NCBI GenBank assembly: GCA_017302795.1
Contig: JAFLCB010000001.1
Coordinates: forward strand, 248,001-312,000
Source of the DNA: Deltaproteobacteria bacterium
Lineage (GTDB): Bacteria > Bdellovibrionota > Bdellovibrionia > Bdellovibrionales > JAMPXM01
Direction: 5' to 3'
Length of the DNA: 64,000 nucleotides
Of this stretch, positions 41,999 to 51,845 are shown one piece after another; the stretch's first letter is position 1, and the number at the start of each line of letters is the position of its first letter. A program made the position numbers and the translations under genes. The notes beneath the pieces were generated by a model, which worked only from the letters and a program-made list of their open reading frames with translations, was not told the DNA's origin and ran no database searches.

Positions 41999-43015
41999 CT
42001 AGGGTTCGATTACGGCGGGTTTGACGGTCTGATCGATAAGTCCAAAAATCGACTGCCCATTGCGATCCTTCATTTCGATCTGAATTCGATCGCCCACCTT
42101 CATAAACGACGTCGAAGCCGTGCCATTCGCGATTTGCTCGATCATCCGCTTTTCAGCCAAGCAGGAGCTTCCCATTTCTGCATCTTCATTTGAAACTGTG
42201 CCGCTGCCAATGATCGAACCGGCCGCAATAGTTCGGGTTCGAGCAACGTGTGCGATCAGCTGTCCAAAGTGAAAATGCATTTCCCCAGCGTTCGCTTTAC
42301 CAAAAAACTTGCCGTTGAAATTTACAAGTAGCGGCAAATGAATCCGACCCTCGTTCCAGTCCGCCCCGAGCTCATCAGGCGTCACAGCGAAGGGACCAAA
42401 AGCCGACTGCGGCTTACTCTGAAAGAAGCCAAAACCCTTCGCCAGTTCTTCCGGAATAAGTCCACGAAGCGACACATCGTTGACGATCATTAACAGTGCT
42501 ATTTTGCTAAGCGCCTTTTCTGGGCTAACTCCCATCGGGACGTCAGTGGTAACGACAGCAACTTCGCCTTCGAAATCTGTACCGTGCGAAAAATCAATTT
42601 GAGGAATATCCTCCGTGGGAGCAAGAAATTCGTCGCTGCCACCCTGGTAAATCAAAGGATCATGATAAAACGACGGTGGCATTTCAGCTTTTCGGGCCAA
42701 GCGCACCAATTTCACGTGATGTAGAAAGGCAGACCCATCAGCCCACTGAAACGCCCGCGGAAGGGGCGAATGAAATTTCGATTGATCAACAGAAAAAGCA
42801 TTCCCGATTTTGCCGTTTTCTAAATCTTTCGCGACATGCTCTAGAAGTGGCTTCGATGTGGCCCACGATTCAATGGATTCACGCAGAGTGCCAGGAATAT
42901 CACCATAAACGGACCGGCCGAGATCTGATACTTTCACGGCGCGCTTGAGATCGCGGCTGACTACGCATAGCTGTCCATCACGGGATGCAGACGATTTAAG
43001 GCTTCCGAGTTTCAT
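41999..43015 (-). CDS. Fumarylacetoacetase-family hydrolase
   Basis: The ATG at 43015 (AAGGAG upstream) is preferred over an upstream ATG at 43096 that would overlap the divergent gene. The 338-residue product has FAH-family features: a metal-binding DFEGEVAVV near 172, VNDVSLRG near 203, and GSIIGSGTVSNED near 265. It probably cleaves fumarylacetoacetate at the end of tyrosine/homogentisate breakdown; the family also contains other decarboxylase and hydrolase activities. The divergent maleylacetoacetate isomerase gene supports the tyrosine role. Confidence 0.85.
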   Translation of the reverse strand: MKLGSLKSSASRDGQLCVVSRDLKRAVKVSDLGRSVYGDIPGTLRESIESWATSKPLLEHVAKDLENGKIGNAFSVDQSKFHSPLPRAFQWADGSAFLHHVKLVRLARKAEMPPSFYHDPLIYQGGSDEFLAPTEDIPQIDFSHGTDFEGEVAVVTTDVPMGVSPEKALSKIALLMIVNDVSLRGLIPEELAKGFGFFQSKPQSAFGPFAVTPDELGADWNEGRIHLPLLVNFNGKFFGKANAGEMHFHFGQLIAHVARTRTIAAGSIIGSGTVSNEDAEMGSSCLAEKRMIEQIANGTASTSFMKVGDRIQIEMKDRNGQSIFGLIDQTVKPAVIEP

Positions 43016-43018
43016 GTT

Positions 43019-43047
43019 TTGCTCCTTCGCGATCGATACCGTATAAC
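43019..43047 (+). promoter_or_regulatory. Candidate promoter of maiA giving a leaderless mRNA
   Basis: TTGCTC (43019-43024) and TATAAC (43042-43047) are 17 bases apart. Transcription would begin about at the ATG of maiA (43054), and no ribosome site precedes that ATG. A leaderless transcript is therefore the simplest reading. Confidence 0.45.
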
Positions 43048-43053
43048 ACACTA

Positions 43054-43719
43054 ATGAAGGAATTTGCTCTCTACAGCTATTTTCGAAGCTCTGCATCCTA
43101 CCGCGTTCGAATTGCCTTAGGTCTAAAGAAAATCGACTACGAATATCGGCCGGTTCACCTTCTGAATGATGGCGGCGAGCAATTGAAGTCCGACTATGCT
43201 GCGCTAAATCCTAGCCGCGAGGTCCCAACTTTGGTTCATCGCACCGGCGGCCGCGAACAAATGATCGGCCAGTCAGTGGCAATAATAGACTACTTAGATC
43301 AAATCGTTCCAAACCCGTCCTTGTTTTCTGACCAGCCGGATAAGCGTGCCCAAATTCTTCAAGCTTGTGAGATCGTGAATAGCGGCGTTCAGCCGCTGCA
43401 CAATCTGCGAGTTCTAAAGCGCTTGAGCGAAAAATTTAACGCCACGGAAGAACAGAAAAACGAATGGACACGTCACTGGATCAGCTATGGGCTTGAGGCC
43501 TTAGAAAAGTTTTTAACACCCCATGCTCGCGATTTCAGTTTTGGGGATCGACCGACCGCTGCTGATTGTTTTTTAATTCCCAATCTTGCGAACGCCGATC
43601 GTTTTCAAGTCGACCTTTCGCCGTACCCTACACTTTTGCGAATTCGAATGTCTTGCGACCAGCTTACGGCTTTCGTCCAGGCTAGCCCTGCAAATGTTCC
43701 AGACAGTCCGGCGCCCTAA
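43054..43719 (+). CDS. maiA: Maleylacetoacetate isomerase (GST zeta family)
   Basis: The 221-residue protein starts with the thioredoxin-like GST domain and the zeta signature SSASYRVRIALGLK (near residues 12-25). A conserved NPSREVPTL loop and GQSVAIIDYLD follow, then a helical C-terminal domain. The enzyme isomerises maleylacetoacetate to fumarylacetoacetate using glutathione. It is divergent from the fumarylacetoacetase-family gene, the next step of the pathway, across only 38 bases. Confidence 0.92.
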   Translation: MKEFALYSYFRSSASYRVRIALGLKKIDYEYRPVHLLNDGGEQLKSDYAALNPSREVPTLVHRTGGREQMIGQSVAIIDYLDQIVPNPSLFSDQPDKRAQILQACEIVNSGVQPLHNLRVLKRLSEKFNATEEQKNEWTRHWISYGLEALEKFLTPHARDFSFGDRPTAADCFLIPNLANADRFQVDLSPYPTLLRIRMSCDQLTAFVQASPANVPDSPAP

Positions 43720-43844
43720 TCCTTCAAAACGCGGACAATAGTTTGACGCCGTTTCAGACCGATACACTGGACCATTTTATTACGATGAAACAGTGGAACA
43801 CCGGTGAATTGCGGTTCAGACTAGTCTGATCAGGGTGGGTAAAA

Positions 43845-45215
43845 ATGAGAAATAAATCACTGTCGCGAACTCAAAAATCCGTTCTTTTTGCCGGATTTGC
43901 AATTGCAGGAATGATTGGTCTCTTTCAAAACTGCGGCAGCGGTTTCGCTGTGGATCCAGCAGCCATCAGCGCAAGTCAGCTCTCCTCAACCGGTGTCACG
44001 AAGGTTGTTGGTACTTCTAATGCCGACTTCAAAACGTGTCGCACGATGACCACACCGCTATTTGACTGTCTTGAATCGAGAAGCGAAGCCAAAGGACTGC
44101 TGAAGGCTGCAGACGTCACTCGCTGCACGACCGGAGCGACACCGCCTTCCGATCTCGACGTGTCGATATGTCTAACAAAAGCAGGATTTCCTATCTTTAA
44201 TTATCGTGAGCCACTGCAATGGGACATTGAGGGCTGCGCTTCAAGAGTCGGCACACCGAAAATTGCTACCTGCCTAGAAAAAAACGCGATCCGTCCAGCC
44301 TCGGTCACCCAAGCCGTGATTGAAACATGCATCAACGCGGTCGGAATGTTGAATGTTGAAAAGTGCCTGCGAAAGAATGGACATCTCGCTAAAATTTCTT
44401 TCGTTTCAAATTCTGATGCTGCGCTTTGCGGTAAAGTTACCGAGCAGGGAACGAACAGCCTTGTGATTCGTACCTGTCTTTTAGACCGCGAAGTTATTCC
44501 AGCAACGGTTCTCCAAGCCGATATCGATACTTGCATGACTAACGCGCCGACGGCGATCGGTCGCTGCCTTCGTTCAGGACGCAAAGTTCCGCGCGTCATC
44601 ATGCAGGCAAACATAAATGGTTGTATCAATGCGGTTGGTCCCACGCGAATCGCCACTTGCCTCGAGGGGAACGGGTACCTTTATGATTCCCTGTTGCCAG
44701 CCGCTACTCTTCAAACTGTCATCGATGATTGCGTCACGGTTGTCGGCACAGCGAACGTCGCCCGTTGCTTGCGCGCGCGCAACGTTCTTGAGAGACCGAT
44801 TTTACAAGCACATATTGCCGCCTGTAACCTCGCGGCAGGCCAAGACAAAATCGTTACCTGCCTCGCAGCAAACGGTATGCTTGATGCCAGTGGTCTTGCA
44901 ACCAACAGCGTAGCCGAAAAACCTTTCTTGCAGGCCGACATCGATACCTGCGTTACAAACGTCGGCATCGGTAGTGTTGCAACATGCATGGTGGGTCCAC
45001 GCGCAGCTCTTCAAGCAAACTCTTATCAAGCGCACTTTGCAGCGTGCCACCGGTTCAATGACCCAACGGGCGTCGCCGCTTGTCTTAATGGATCCGGAAT
45101 GCTTCCGGCGACTGCGACACAAGCGAATTTCGATACCTGTTTAGCAGCTGCCGGACTGGCAGGTTTAGAAACCTGCATGCGCACGCGTGGCTTCATCACT
45201 TATCCAGCGCTATAA
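43845..45215 (+). CDS. Lipoprotein built of Cys-pair repeats
   Basis: The 456-residue product has a signal peptide with lipobox FQNC (residue about 29), a form common in Bdellovibrio lipoproteins. From about residue 60 to the end it consists of eight or more units of about 38 residues with a core of Q-x2-(I/F)-x2-C-x11-12-C-L, for example QANINGCINAVGPTRIATCL. Each unit carries two cysteines that could pair. I do not know a named family with this exact repeat. A cell-surface or periplasmic binding scaffold is inference. Confidence 0.75.
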   Translation: MRNKSLSRTQKSVLFAGFAIAGMIGLFQNCGSGFAVDPAAISASQLSSTGVTKVVGTSNADFKTCRTMTTPLFDCLESRSEAKGLLKAADVTRCTTGATPPSDLDVSICLTKAGFPIFNYREPLQWDIEGCASRVGTPKIATCLEKNAIRPASVTQAVIETCINAVGMLNVEKCLRKNGHLAKISFVSNSDAALCGKVTEQGTNSLVIRTCLLDREVIPATVLQADIDTCMTNAPTAIGRCLRSGRKVPRVIMQANINGCINAVGPTRIATCLEGNGYLYDSLLPAATLQTVIDDCVTVVGTANVARCLRARNVLERPILQAHIAACNLAAGQDKIVTCLAANGMLDASGLATNSVAEKPFLQADIDTCVTNVGIGSVATCMVGPRAALQANSYQAHFAACHRFNDPTGVAACLNGSGMLPATATQANFDTCLAAAGLAGLETCMRTRGFITYPAL

Positions 45216-45242
45216 CTCCATAGTCATGCGCCATTTTAACAT

Positions 45243-45326
45243 GCGCCTCGAACCAGAGGCTTTTTATCAAAGTGCGCCTCGAACCAGAGGCTTTTTATCA
45301 AAGTGCGCCTCGAACCAGAGGCGCAG
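45243..45326. repeat. Tandem 31-bp terminator repeats
   Basis: The unit GCGCCTCGAACCAGAGGC...TTTTTATCAAAGT occurs twice in full (45243-45273, 45274-45304) and a third, partial time from 45305. Each unit has a GCCTC/GAGGC hairpin followed by five T, so the first two act as intrinsic terminators for the plus-strand lipoprotein gene. The repeats also code the last residues of ctaA on the opposite strand, so the array lies between and within convergent genes. Confidence 0.8.
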
Positions 45327-46184
45327 TGTAATCCCCAATAGGATCATGGCTAGGGTTTGGTGTGGGACTGTTATGTGCGGCGGAATAAAGTAGAGCAGAT
45401 TCATAATTCCGACGATCGTCTGCAGAATTACAACGATACCGGCTTTAACAAATAATTTCCACACGAGCTCCGAAAGTCTTTCCCTCTGAACCAGCGCCCA
45501 AATACCTAGGCCGACAAAAAGAGCGACCAAGGCATAAGCGAAAAATCGGTGGATGATCTGCAGACCGATGGCCCCTTTCCACGTCGGCACCCATTGACCG
45601 TTGCAAAGTGGCCAGTCGACACATACAGACCCAGAATAAGTTGAAGCAACCAGCCCACCGATTGCGATTTGTGCGAAAACTAAAATCGGAAGTGCCAAGA
45701 TCCAGGAGGTAGAAATACCGGGTGCCTTTAACGTTTTTCCAGACTGCTTACTGAGGTGGTGATCGACGCCAAAATACATCCAAAGCACACAGCCGAAAAA
45801 CAAAGTCGCAAGCAGCAGGTGGGTCGTTACAACAATGGCTTTCACCAACAAAAGCACCGTAAGCCCGCCCATGATAATCTGAGCAGCCAGAAAAGCGGAA
45901 CCCCACTTCGCTGCGGTCTTTACGGTCTTAGGAACCTCTTGCGTTCGAAAAGCGAAAACTAAAAGTCCGGCAAAAATCAACGCCACAATTCCCGCGTAAG
46001 CGCGGTGAACAAATTCGAACCAAACTGCAGGATGAAAATCAGGAATGACTTTTCCGAAACAGAGTGGCCAATCCGGGCACGACAGCCCTGCGTTCATAGT
46101 TCTAACGCCAGCACCGAGTGCCATTAGGCCAACGATCATGATGGCGAGGATCATAAGAAAAGTTCGATACCTTGCGAGGCTCAT
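45267..46184 (-). CDS. ctaA: Heme A synthase
   Basis: The ATG at 46184 (AGGAGG four bases upstream, ATGA overlap with ctaB) is chosen over the longer frame. The 305-residue protein has about eight membrane helices and the CtaA/Cox15 motifs: Cys-containing SCPDWPLCFG near 35, FEFVHRAYAG near 60, VDWPLCNG near 210, and later His in IIHRFFAY and VPHQTLAM. It oxidises heme O to heme A for cytochrome oxidase. Its C-terminal residues are coded by the tandem terminator repeat, so the end is probably a recent change. Confidence 0.92.
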   Translation of the reverse strand: MSLARYRTFLMILAIMIVGLMALGAGVRTMNAGLSCPDWPLCFGKVIPDFHPAVWFEFVHRAYAGIVALIFAGLLVFAFRTQEVPKTVKTAAKWGSAFLAAQIIMGGLTVLLLVKAIVVTTHLLLATLFFGCVLWMYFGVDHHLSKQSGKTLKAPGISTSWILALPILVFAQIAIGGLVASTYSGSVCVDWPLCNGQWVPTWKGAIGLQIIHRFFAYALVALFVGLGIWALVQRERLSELVWKLFVKAGIVVILQTIVGIMNLLYFIPPHITVPHQTLAMILLGITLRLWFEAHFDKKPLVRGAL

Positions 46185-47140
46185 CCTTCCTCCTGGCTCG
46201 CCTCGACCTCCGCCATCGTCACGGCGTACTGCAACCAACGATCAACAACGGGCGCGGCAAGAAATACGAGAATCGAAAGATTGGTCCACAGGAAAAATGC
46301 AAGCCATCTCGATTTCGTTTCACTATTATAAACCGACTTGAAGTACTTCAAAAACTGCCAAAGAACGATTCCAGATAAAGGTAAAACCAAAAACGCATAG
46401 CCCCAGCGCGCCGACGTAAAAAACGGAGCCGCAGCCGCCGTTGCAATGTAAGCGAAAAGATAAAGGGCCATGTGATAAAGCGTACGCTCGGTGCCAACTC
46501 GCAATGGCAATACAGGGATCCCACCTTTTTCGTAATCGGACTTAAAGCGAATGGCGAGTGACCAGAAGTGGGGCATCTGCCAGAGGAACATCAACAGAAA
46601 AAGATAAACTGGTTCCGGCATTAAGATGTTTGGCTGATTGGCAGCATAGCCGATTAAGACTGGTGTCGCGCCAGGAATTGCACCCGGAACTGCACCGAAG
46701 GCCCACTTTTTTTTCCACCAAAGTGTGTAAGGGACGTTGTATAAAAAAACCGTAGCTAGCCCTAGCCAAAGTACAGTTTGATTCACAAGAATTGCCGCAA
46801 GAGCGCCGATTGCAACAAAGCCAATTCCCAGCGTCCAGGCTTGTGCCCGAGAAATTCGTCCCGAAGGAATCGGTCGTAGTTTCGTTCGAGGCATCACGGC
46901 ATCAATGCTCGCCTCTTGCGCCTGATTGATTGCAAAGCTGCCCGCTGATAAAAAATAGAGCGCCGCAAGAGTCGCAATGATATGTCCGACATCCCATGCT
47001 GTTTGAAAAGGATGGCTCATGGCATAGCCAGCAGCCCCAGTCACTAGGACGAATACAACAATGCCAGACTTTGTGAGATCAAAAAAAAGTCGCAAAAAAA
47101 CCCCAACCGTTCCGTTGAGGTTTTGTCGCTTGTTGGCCAA
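46181..47140 (-). CDS. ctaB: Protoheme IX farnesyltransferase (heme O synthase)
   Basis: The 319-residue UbiA-family membrane protein has the prenyl-binding Asp motif NQAQEASIDAVMPRTKLRP near 92 and the second region RFKSDYEKGGIPVLP near 218. It transfers farnesyl to heme B, giving heme O for CtaA. It begins at TTG in the listed frame, and no strong ribosome site was seen. The gene is between ctaF and ctaA in the oxidase operon. Confidence 0.92.
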   Translation of the reverse strand: MANKRQNLNGTVGVFLRLFFDLTKSGIVVFVLVTGAAGYAMSHPFQTAWDVGHIIATLAALYFLSAGSFAINQAQEASIDAVMPRTKLRPIPSGRISRAQAWTLGIGFVAIGALAAILVNQTVLWLGLATVFLYNVPYTLWWKKKWAFGAVPGAIPGATPVLIGYAANQPNILMPEPVYLFLLMFLWQMPHFWSLAIRFKSDYEKGGIPVLPLRVGTERTLYHMALYLFAYIATAAAAPFFTSARWGYAFLVLPLSGIVLWQFLKYFKSVYNSETKSRWLAFFLWTNLSILVFLAAPVVDRWLQYAVTMAEVEASQEEG

Positions 47141-47170
47141 GGGCCGTCAAGCCCTATACCGAAAGAGAAA

Positions 47171-47506
47171 TCAGAGCGTGGATTCCTGACCAATACGGGT
47201 CACAATATCTAGAATACAGAAGAACCAAAGTACGAGCAAAAAGAAGACGCTCGTTCCGATGATCACTCGGTTCAGCATATTGTCGTATTTCAAATGCATG
47301 AATATCGACAAAACTAAACCCGCCTTCACAGATGCAATACCAAAAGCGACGACGGCGTTAAACGCACCGAAATCAACTTTCGCCGCAAGAACTGTGATGA
47401 CGGTCAGAAAGATCAGCGCCGCGAAGACTGATAAATAGGTCTTCAACGGAATGATGTGGTGATCATGAGATCCGTGATCGTGTGAGTCCGAAGTCGTATT
47501 TGCCAT
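47171..47506 (-). CDS. ctaF: Cytochrome c oxidase subunit IV
   Basis: The ATG at 47506 follows a G-rich ribosome site (AAGGGGG); the upstream part of the frame overlaps ctaE. The 111-residue product starts with a His/Asp-rich tail and has three membrane helices, matching the caa3-type subunit IV family. It supports assembly or stability of the oxidase. The order ctaC-D-E-F agrees. Confidence 0.85.
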   Translation of the reverse strand: MANTTSDSHDHGSHDHHIIPLKTYLSVFAALIFLTVITVLAAKVDFGAFNAVVAFGIASVKAGLVLSIFMHLKYDNMLNRVIIGTSVFFLLVLWFFCILDIVTRIGQESTL

Positions 47507-47516
47507 GACGTCCCCC

Positions 47517-48194
47517 TTAAGAAACCAGGTAAAGAAGTGGGAAGAGATAGATCCAAACCAAGTCGACCAAATGCCAGAACAATCCGACACCTTCGACTGG
47601 CGTGTAATAACCAGGACCGAATTCGCCCTTCATCGTGCGAACTAAAACCCAGCCAATCAAACCCATGCCGATTAAAACGTGAATCCCGTGGATGCCGGTC
47701 ATCAGGAAATAAAACGAAAAATAAAGGCCGATGTTGTCTGGAATTTTGAGGTTTCCAACTTCAGCCGCAATCAGTTCTGCATTTCCCGCGTACCAGTCGC
47801 CCGGCAATAGTCCCAGATGAATTTTATGAGTGTATTCAAGGTACTTGATACCCATAAATATAAATCCACAAACAATCGTCGCGGCCAAAGCAATGACCGC
47901 CTTCTTCTGTTCTTTCATCTGACAGTAGTAAATGCCAAGGGCCATTGTCAGAGAGCTAAACAGAAGCACAACCGTGTTGGTCGCACCGTAGCGAACGTCT
48001 GTGAATTTCGAACCCACCTTAAAGAGCTCGGGATAAAGATGGTGGAAGATCGCATAGGCCACGAACATTCCACCGAACATCAAGATTTCAGTACAAAGGA
48101 AAAGCCAAACGCCTTCTTTTGAACTCTGATACTCGTGTTCAGCATTGTCGTAATGGTGAGCGTGATGGTGCGAGCCAGGTTTAGCGGTACTCAT
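47517..48194 (-). CDS. ctaE: Cytochrome c oxidase subunit III
   Basis: The 225-residue protein has a His-rich N-terminus and five or more membrane helices. Subunit III features include [19 protein letters not shown] near 26, [12 protein letters not shown] near 168 and a final [18 protein letters not shown]. It overlaps ctaD by 14 bases, so translation is coupled. Confidence 0.93.
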   Translation of the reverse strand: MSTAKPGSHHHAHHYDNAEHEYQSSKEGVWLFLCTEILMFGGMFVAYAIFHHLYPELFKVGSKFTDVRYGATNTVVLLFSSLTMALGIYYCQMKEQKKAVIALAATIVCGFIFMGIKYLEYTHKIHLGLLPGDWYAGNAELIAAEVGNLKIPDNIGLYFSFYFLMTGIHGIHVLIGMGLIGWVLVRTMKGEFGPGYYTPVEGVGLFWHLVDLVWIYLFPLLYLVS

Positions 48195-49773
48195 AGGGTC
48201 CTGCCGTTACGATTGGGGTTGTAAGGAAGTTCTCGTGAGGTGGTGGCGAAGCAGTCGTCCATTCCAGCGTTTTCCCGCCCCATGGATTTGGTCCTGCCGG
48301 CGTACCCTTCAATAGTCCATGAATGACCGTGAAGAAGGCGACAATAAAACCGATTCCGATGAGGTAAGACCCTATCGTCGAAATTCGGTTTAAATGTTCG
48401 TATTCGGGAAGGTAGTCGAAATAGCGACGTGGCATCCCTAGCGAACCAAGTACGAACTGTGGGTAGAACGTCACGTTAAAGCCGACGAAAATAAATACGA
48501 AAGAAATCCGTGCCCATGCGTCGTTGCAGAGTTTGCCGAACATTTTCGGGAACCAATAGAAAATTCCGCCCATGATTGCCATCAATGTTCCGCCGACCAT
48601 CACATAGTGGAAGTGGGCAACGACAAAGTAGGTGTCGTGAAAGTGGACATCTGTTGCGATTGTGGCCAAGAAGATTCCCGTCACTCCACCAATGGTGAAA
48701 AGGAACATGAAGCCTAATGCATACAACATTGGTGCAGCCAAATTGATCGACCCTTTATAGAGCGTCGCAATCCAGTTGAACAACTTGATCGCCGTCGGGA
48801 CTCCGACAAGCATTGTGAGGAATGAGAAAACAACGCCCGCAAATTCCGACTGGCCCGACACAAACATGTGGTGACCCCAGACGAAAAACGAGACCGCGGC
48901 AATCGCCAAACTTGAATACGCGATCGCCGTATAACCAAAAATGGTCTTTCGAGCAAAAGTCGTGATGAGTTCCGAGATCACACCAAATGCTGGCAAGATC
49001 ATGATGTAAACTGCGGGGTGCGAGTAGAACCAGAAGAAGTGTTGGAACAAGACCGGGTCTCCGCCAAGCGCCGGATCAAAGAAGCCGATTCCAAAAATAT
49101 TCTCGGCTGCCAACAGAAGAACTGTGATCGCAAGAACTGGCGTGGCTAGTACCTGAATGATTGCTGTCGAGTAGAGTGCCCATACAAACAGCGGAATCCG
49201 ATTCATCGTCATTCCCGGCGCCCGAAGCTTATGTGTAGTCACAACAAAGTTGAGGCCGGTCAAAATGGACGAGAATCCCGCGATGAACACGCCCATCATC
49301 ATACATAGGACTGCTGGCGCATGCTTGATCGAGTAAGGCGTATAAAAGGTCCAGCCAGTGTCTGCACCGCCGAAAGCGAGAGACAGCAGCGCAACGCCCG
49401 CTCCAATGATTAAACAGTACCAGCTTAAAAGATTCAATCGAGGGAAGGCGACATCTTTTGCACCAATTTGCATCGGTAGGAAGAAGTTCCCTAGGAATGC
49501 TGGAATTCCCGGAATGATTACCAAGAAGACCATCACGGCCCCATGGTAAGTCATTACCCGCGAATAGGTCTCAGCCGTCATGATCGTCTGCCCTGTCGAA
49601 AACAGTTCAGTACGAATCAAAAGTGCGAAAATTCCGCCGACGAGGAAAAAAATCGCGACCGTGATGAAGTACATGATGCCGATGCGCTTGTGATCAAGCG
49701 TCGACAACCAAGACCAGAGACCTTTTTCGTGATTCAGATAATTGTGCTCGCTGTGAGCGCCTGTAGATGCCAT
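48181..49773 (-). CDS. ctaD: Cytochrome c oxidase subunit I (heme-copper oxidase)
   Basis: The ATG at 49773 has AAGGAG nine bases upstream; a TTG three codons earlier is less likely. The 530-residue catalytic subunit shows the low-spin heme ligand in [10 protein letters not shown] near 71 and the binuclear-centre [14 protein letters not shown] near 248. HHMF near 300 and HFHYVMVGG near 387 are also seen. The YSHPAVY form, rather than GHPEV, marks the A2 type, which uses Tyr-Ser in place of the D-pathway Glu. It reduces O2 to water and pumps protons. Confidence 0.95.
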   Translation of the reverse strand: MASTGAHSEHNYLNHEKGLWSWLSTLDHKRIGIMYFITVAIFFLVGGIFALLIRTELFSTGQTIMTAETYSRVMTYHGAVMVFLVIIPGIPAFLGNFFLPMQIGAKDVAFPRLNLLSWYCLIIGAGVALLSLAFGGADTGWTFYTPYSIKHAPAVLCMMMGVFIAGFSSILTGLNFVVTTHKLRAPGMTMNRIPLFVWALYSTAIIQVLATPVLAITVLLLAAENIFGIGFFDPALGGDPVLFQHFFWFYSHPAVYIMILPAFGVISELITTFARKTIFGYTAIAYSSLAIAAVSFFVWGHHMFVSGQSEFAGVVFSFLTMLVGVPTAIKLFNWIATLYKGSINLAAPMLYALGFMFLFTIGGVTGIFLATIATDVHFHDTYFVVAHFHYVMVGGTLMAIMGGIFYWFPKMFGKLCNDAWARISFVFIFVGFNVTFYPQFVLGSLGMPRRYFDYLPEYEHLNRISTIGSYLIGIGFIVAFFTVIHGLLKGTPAGPNPWGGKTLEWTTASPPPHENFLTTPIVTAGPYEYR

Positions 49774-49786
49774 GGTGCCCAACTCC

Positions 49787-50893
49787 TTATTTCAATGTCT
49801 TTATGAATTCGATAATTGCTTTTATTTCGTCGTCCGAAAGCTGGCCAGCGTAAGCCGGCATCACTCCCGCAGGATATCCCGCAACTACTTTTGCATTGGG
49901 ATTCAAGATCGACTCGCGAATGTAATCTTCGTCAACTTTTACAGTCTCCCCGCCTTCAACCGCGTGGGAGGTTCCAAAAACACCTTTAAAAGTCGGACCA
50001 ACGACACGCGATCCGTCGGCACTGTGACAACCAACGCAAGCCTTCGATGCGTAAAGTGCCTTCCCTTGATCGACAAGGGTCAAGGCGCCGCCGCCTTCGG
50101 CCGATAGCCATGATTCAAACTCTTCCACCGGAACTGCTTTAACCATTGCCTTCATCGCAGAATGGCCAGAGCCGCAGAACTCCGTACAGAAGATCCAATA
50201 ATCACCGGGCTTATCTATGTTGAACCACAGAGTCGTAAAACGACCCGGGACGATATCTTGCTTGATCCGGGCAGCTGGAAGATAAAACGAGTGAAGGACT
50301 GGGCGATCTGAACGATCAGTTGAGGCTTCGTTGATTTTTTCAGACGCCATGATCAGCTTTACAGGTCGACCGACTGGAACGACCATTGTAGCAGGCGTCT
50401 TTTGACCCTTGTCGTCGATTCCAGACGTGATTTCTTTTCCACTCTTATAAAGGAAACGCCAATCCCACTTCTTCGCCATGACATGGATTTCCAGCGCCCC
50501 AGCCGGAACGTTGCGCATGTCGTGATAGACCTTCCATCCCCAAACGAAAACGAACATAAAAATCAAAAAGGGGATGAACGACCACAAAAATTCAAGTGTG
50601 TAGTTGTGCGAAATGTAGGCGGTCTTATCGTTAGCTGAGCGACGCTGATATTTGTAGACGAAATAAAACATTCCGCCGATCAGCAAAACGAACGAGATAA
50701 AACTCGTAATCAAAAGGAAACCATATATCTGATCGACCTCGCCTGCGGTTGTCGTGGCGGCCGGTGGCATGAAGGCGCTGGCAACGGCATTTGAAGTTGC
50801 CATTGTGCTTACCACTACGGACGCTACAATCGCCAGCAGCGCTGACAAACCAGTAGCTGGCAAACCCGTAAATACTCGGGGCATGAGTTTCAT
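49787..50893 (-). CDS. ctaC: Cytochrome c oxidase subunit II with fused cytochrome c domain
   Basis: The ATG at 50893 lies seven bases after AAGGAG. The 368-residue protein has a signal or anchor helix, two membrane helices (about 55-80 and 95-118), and the CuA domain with [13 protein letters not shown] near 240. A C-terminal cytochrome c domain with CVGCH near 287 makes it a caa3-type subunit II. Electrons enter through the heme and pass through CuA to subunit I. Confidence 0.94.
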   Translation of the reverse strand: MKLMPRVFTGLPATGLSALLAIVASVVVSTMATSNAVASAFMPPAATTTAGEVDQIYGFLLITSFISFVLLIGGMFYFVYKYQRRSANDKTAYISHNYTLEFLWSFIPFLIFMFVFVWGWKVYHDMRNVPAGALEIHVMAKKWDWRFLYKSGKEITSGIDDKGQKTPATMVVPVGRPVKLIMASEKINEASTDRSDRPVLHSFYLPAARIKQDIVPGRFTTLWFNIDKPGDYWIFCTEFCGSGHSAMKAMVKAVPVEEFESWLSAEGGGALTLVDQGKALYASKACVGCHSADGSRVVGPTFKGVFGTSHAVEGGETVKVDEDYIRESILNPNAKVVAGYPAGVMPAYAGQLSDDEIKAIIEFIKTLK

Positions 50894-50906
50894 CAATCGT
50901 CTCCTT

Positions 50907-51842
50907 TTACTTTTCAGTCTCAGCGCCAGCAGTCACCGCGCCAGTCTCTTTCCGCGCACGAATCCAAAATGGCAAGAGGAAGGCCCCCAAAACCAAGAGC
51001 ATCATTGCACCTCCGGCACGCATTACGTTGAATGCAGCCACGGTGTAACGACTTTCTTTCGGATCGTAGTGGAAACAGAACAAAGTTAGTTTATCGACGA
51101 GAGATCCGACCAGCCCCTTCGAGGCCTCGATCATCGACAGTCGAACTGTCTTCGGATCAAACGTGATTCCATAGAAATATCGAGAGATAGTTCCATCGGG
51201 AGAGATCGCGTACGCCGCTGCTGCGTGCGCGTACTGTTTCTGCTCTTCATCCCAGCGGTATTTGAATCCGACCGCCTTCGCCAGAGGCTCGATCGCTGCG
51301 GATTCGCCAGTTAAAAAATGCCAACCCTTAGCACCTTCCGGACGACCGTAAGCCTTTAAATAATTCTCGCGCTTGGCCGACGCCAGCGGCGTTTTTTCCT
51401 TCGGATCAAAGCTGACAATAACGACGTTGAATTCATCACCCAACGGTTTTGCCATCGCCTTAAATGCATCGTTCAAGCCATTCAGATGAAAGTTGCATAG
51501 GCTGGGGCAGTTAAAATACGCTAGGCTTAAAAGAAGCGGTTTGCCATCTTTCACATAATCGGCAAGGCGAACTACTTTGCCTTCATGGTCTAAAAACGTC
51601 GCATTGAGATCTACTTTTTCACCAAGTCTTTGCTCGATATCAAGATTCTCGAGGCTTTTGGGAGTCTCGTTGGAGTGACCTTCCTTTGGTTTCGCAAACT
51701 CGCGCGCCCCTGCGGTAGTTCCGCTGACGACGGAAAGAACCAAGATGCAGCCCAACAGCCCGACCACGCCAAAACTTCGCGGCGCACGTTTGTGCGCTTC
51801 GACCCAAGGTTTTGAACTTAATTGCTTCGAGCTGTCGTTCAT
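50907..51842 (-). CDS. SCO1/SenC family copper chaperone
   Basis: The 311-residue product has an N-terminal membrane segment (about residues 20-45), a thioredoxin-like domain with the copper-binding FNCPSLCNFHL near 115, and a C-terminal helix (about 275-295). SCO proteins deliver copper to the CuA site of subunit II. It lies immediately upstream of ctaC, 13 bases away. Confidence 0.88.
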   Translation of the reverse strand: MNDSSKQLSSKPWVEAHKRAPRSFGVVGLLGCILVLSVVSGTTAGAREFAKPKEGHSNETPKSLENLDIEQRLGEKVDLNATFLDHEGKVVRLADYVKDGKPLLLSLAYFNCPSLCNFHLNGLNDAFKAMAKPLGDEFNVVIVSFDPKEKTPLASAKRENYLKAYGRPEGAKGWHFLTGESAAIEPLAKAVGFKYRWDEEQKQYAHAAAAYAISPDGTISRYFYGITFDPKTVRLSMIEASKGLVGSLVDKLTLFCFHYDPKESRYTVAAFNVMRAGGAMMLLVLGAFLLPFWIRARKETGAVTAGAETEK

Positions 51843-51845
51843 CTG

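Noticed and set aside
43845-45215. Possible c-type cytochrome because of many cysteines
   Set aside because: There are no CxxCH motifs; the cysteines are spaced by 11-12 residues in repeats.
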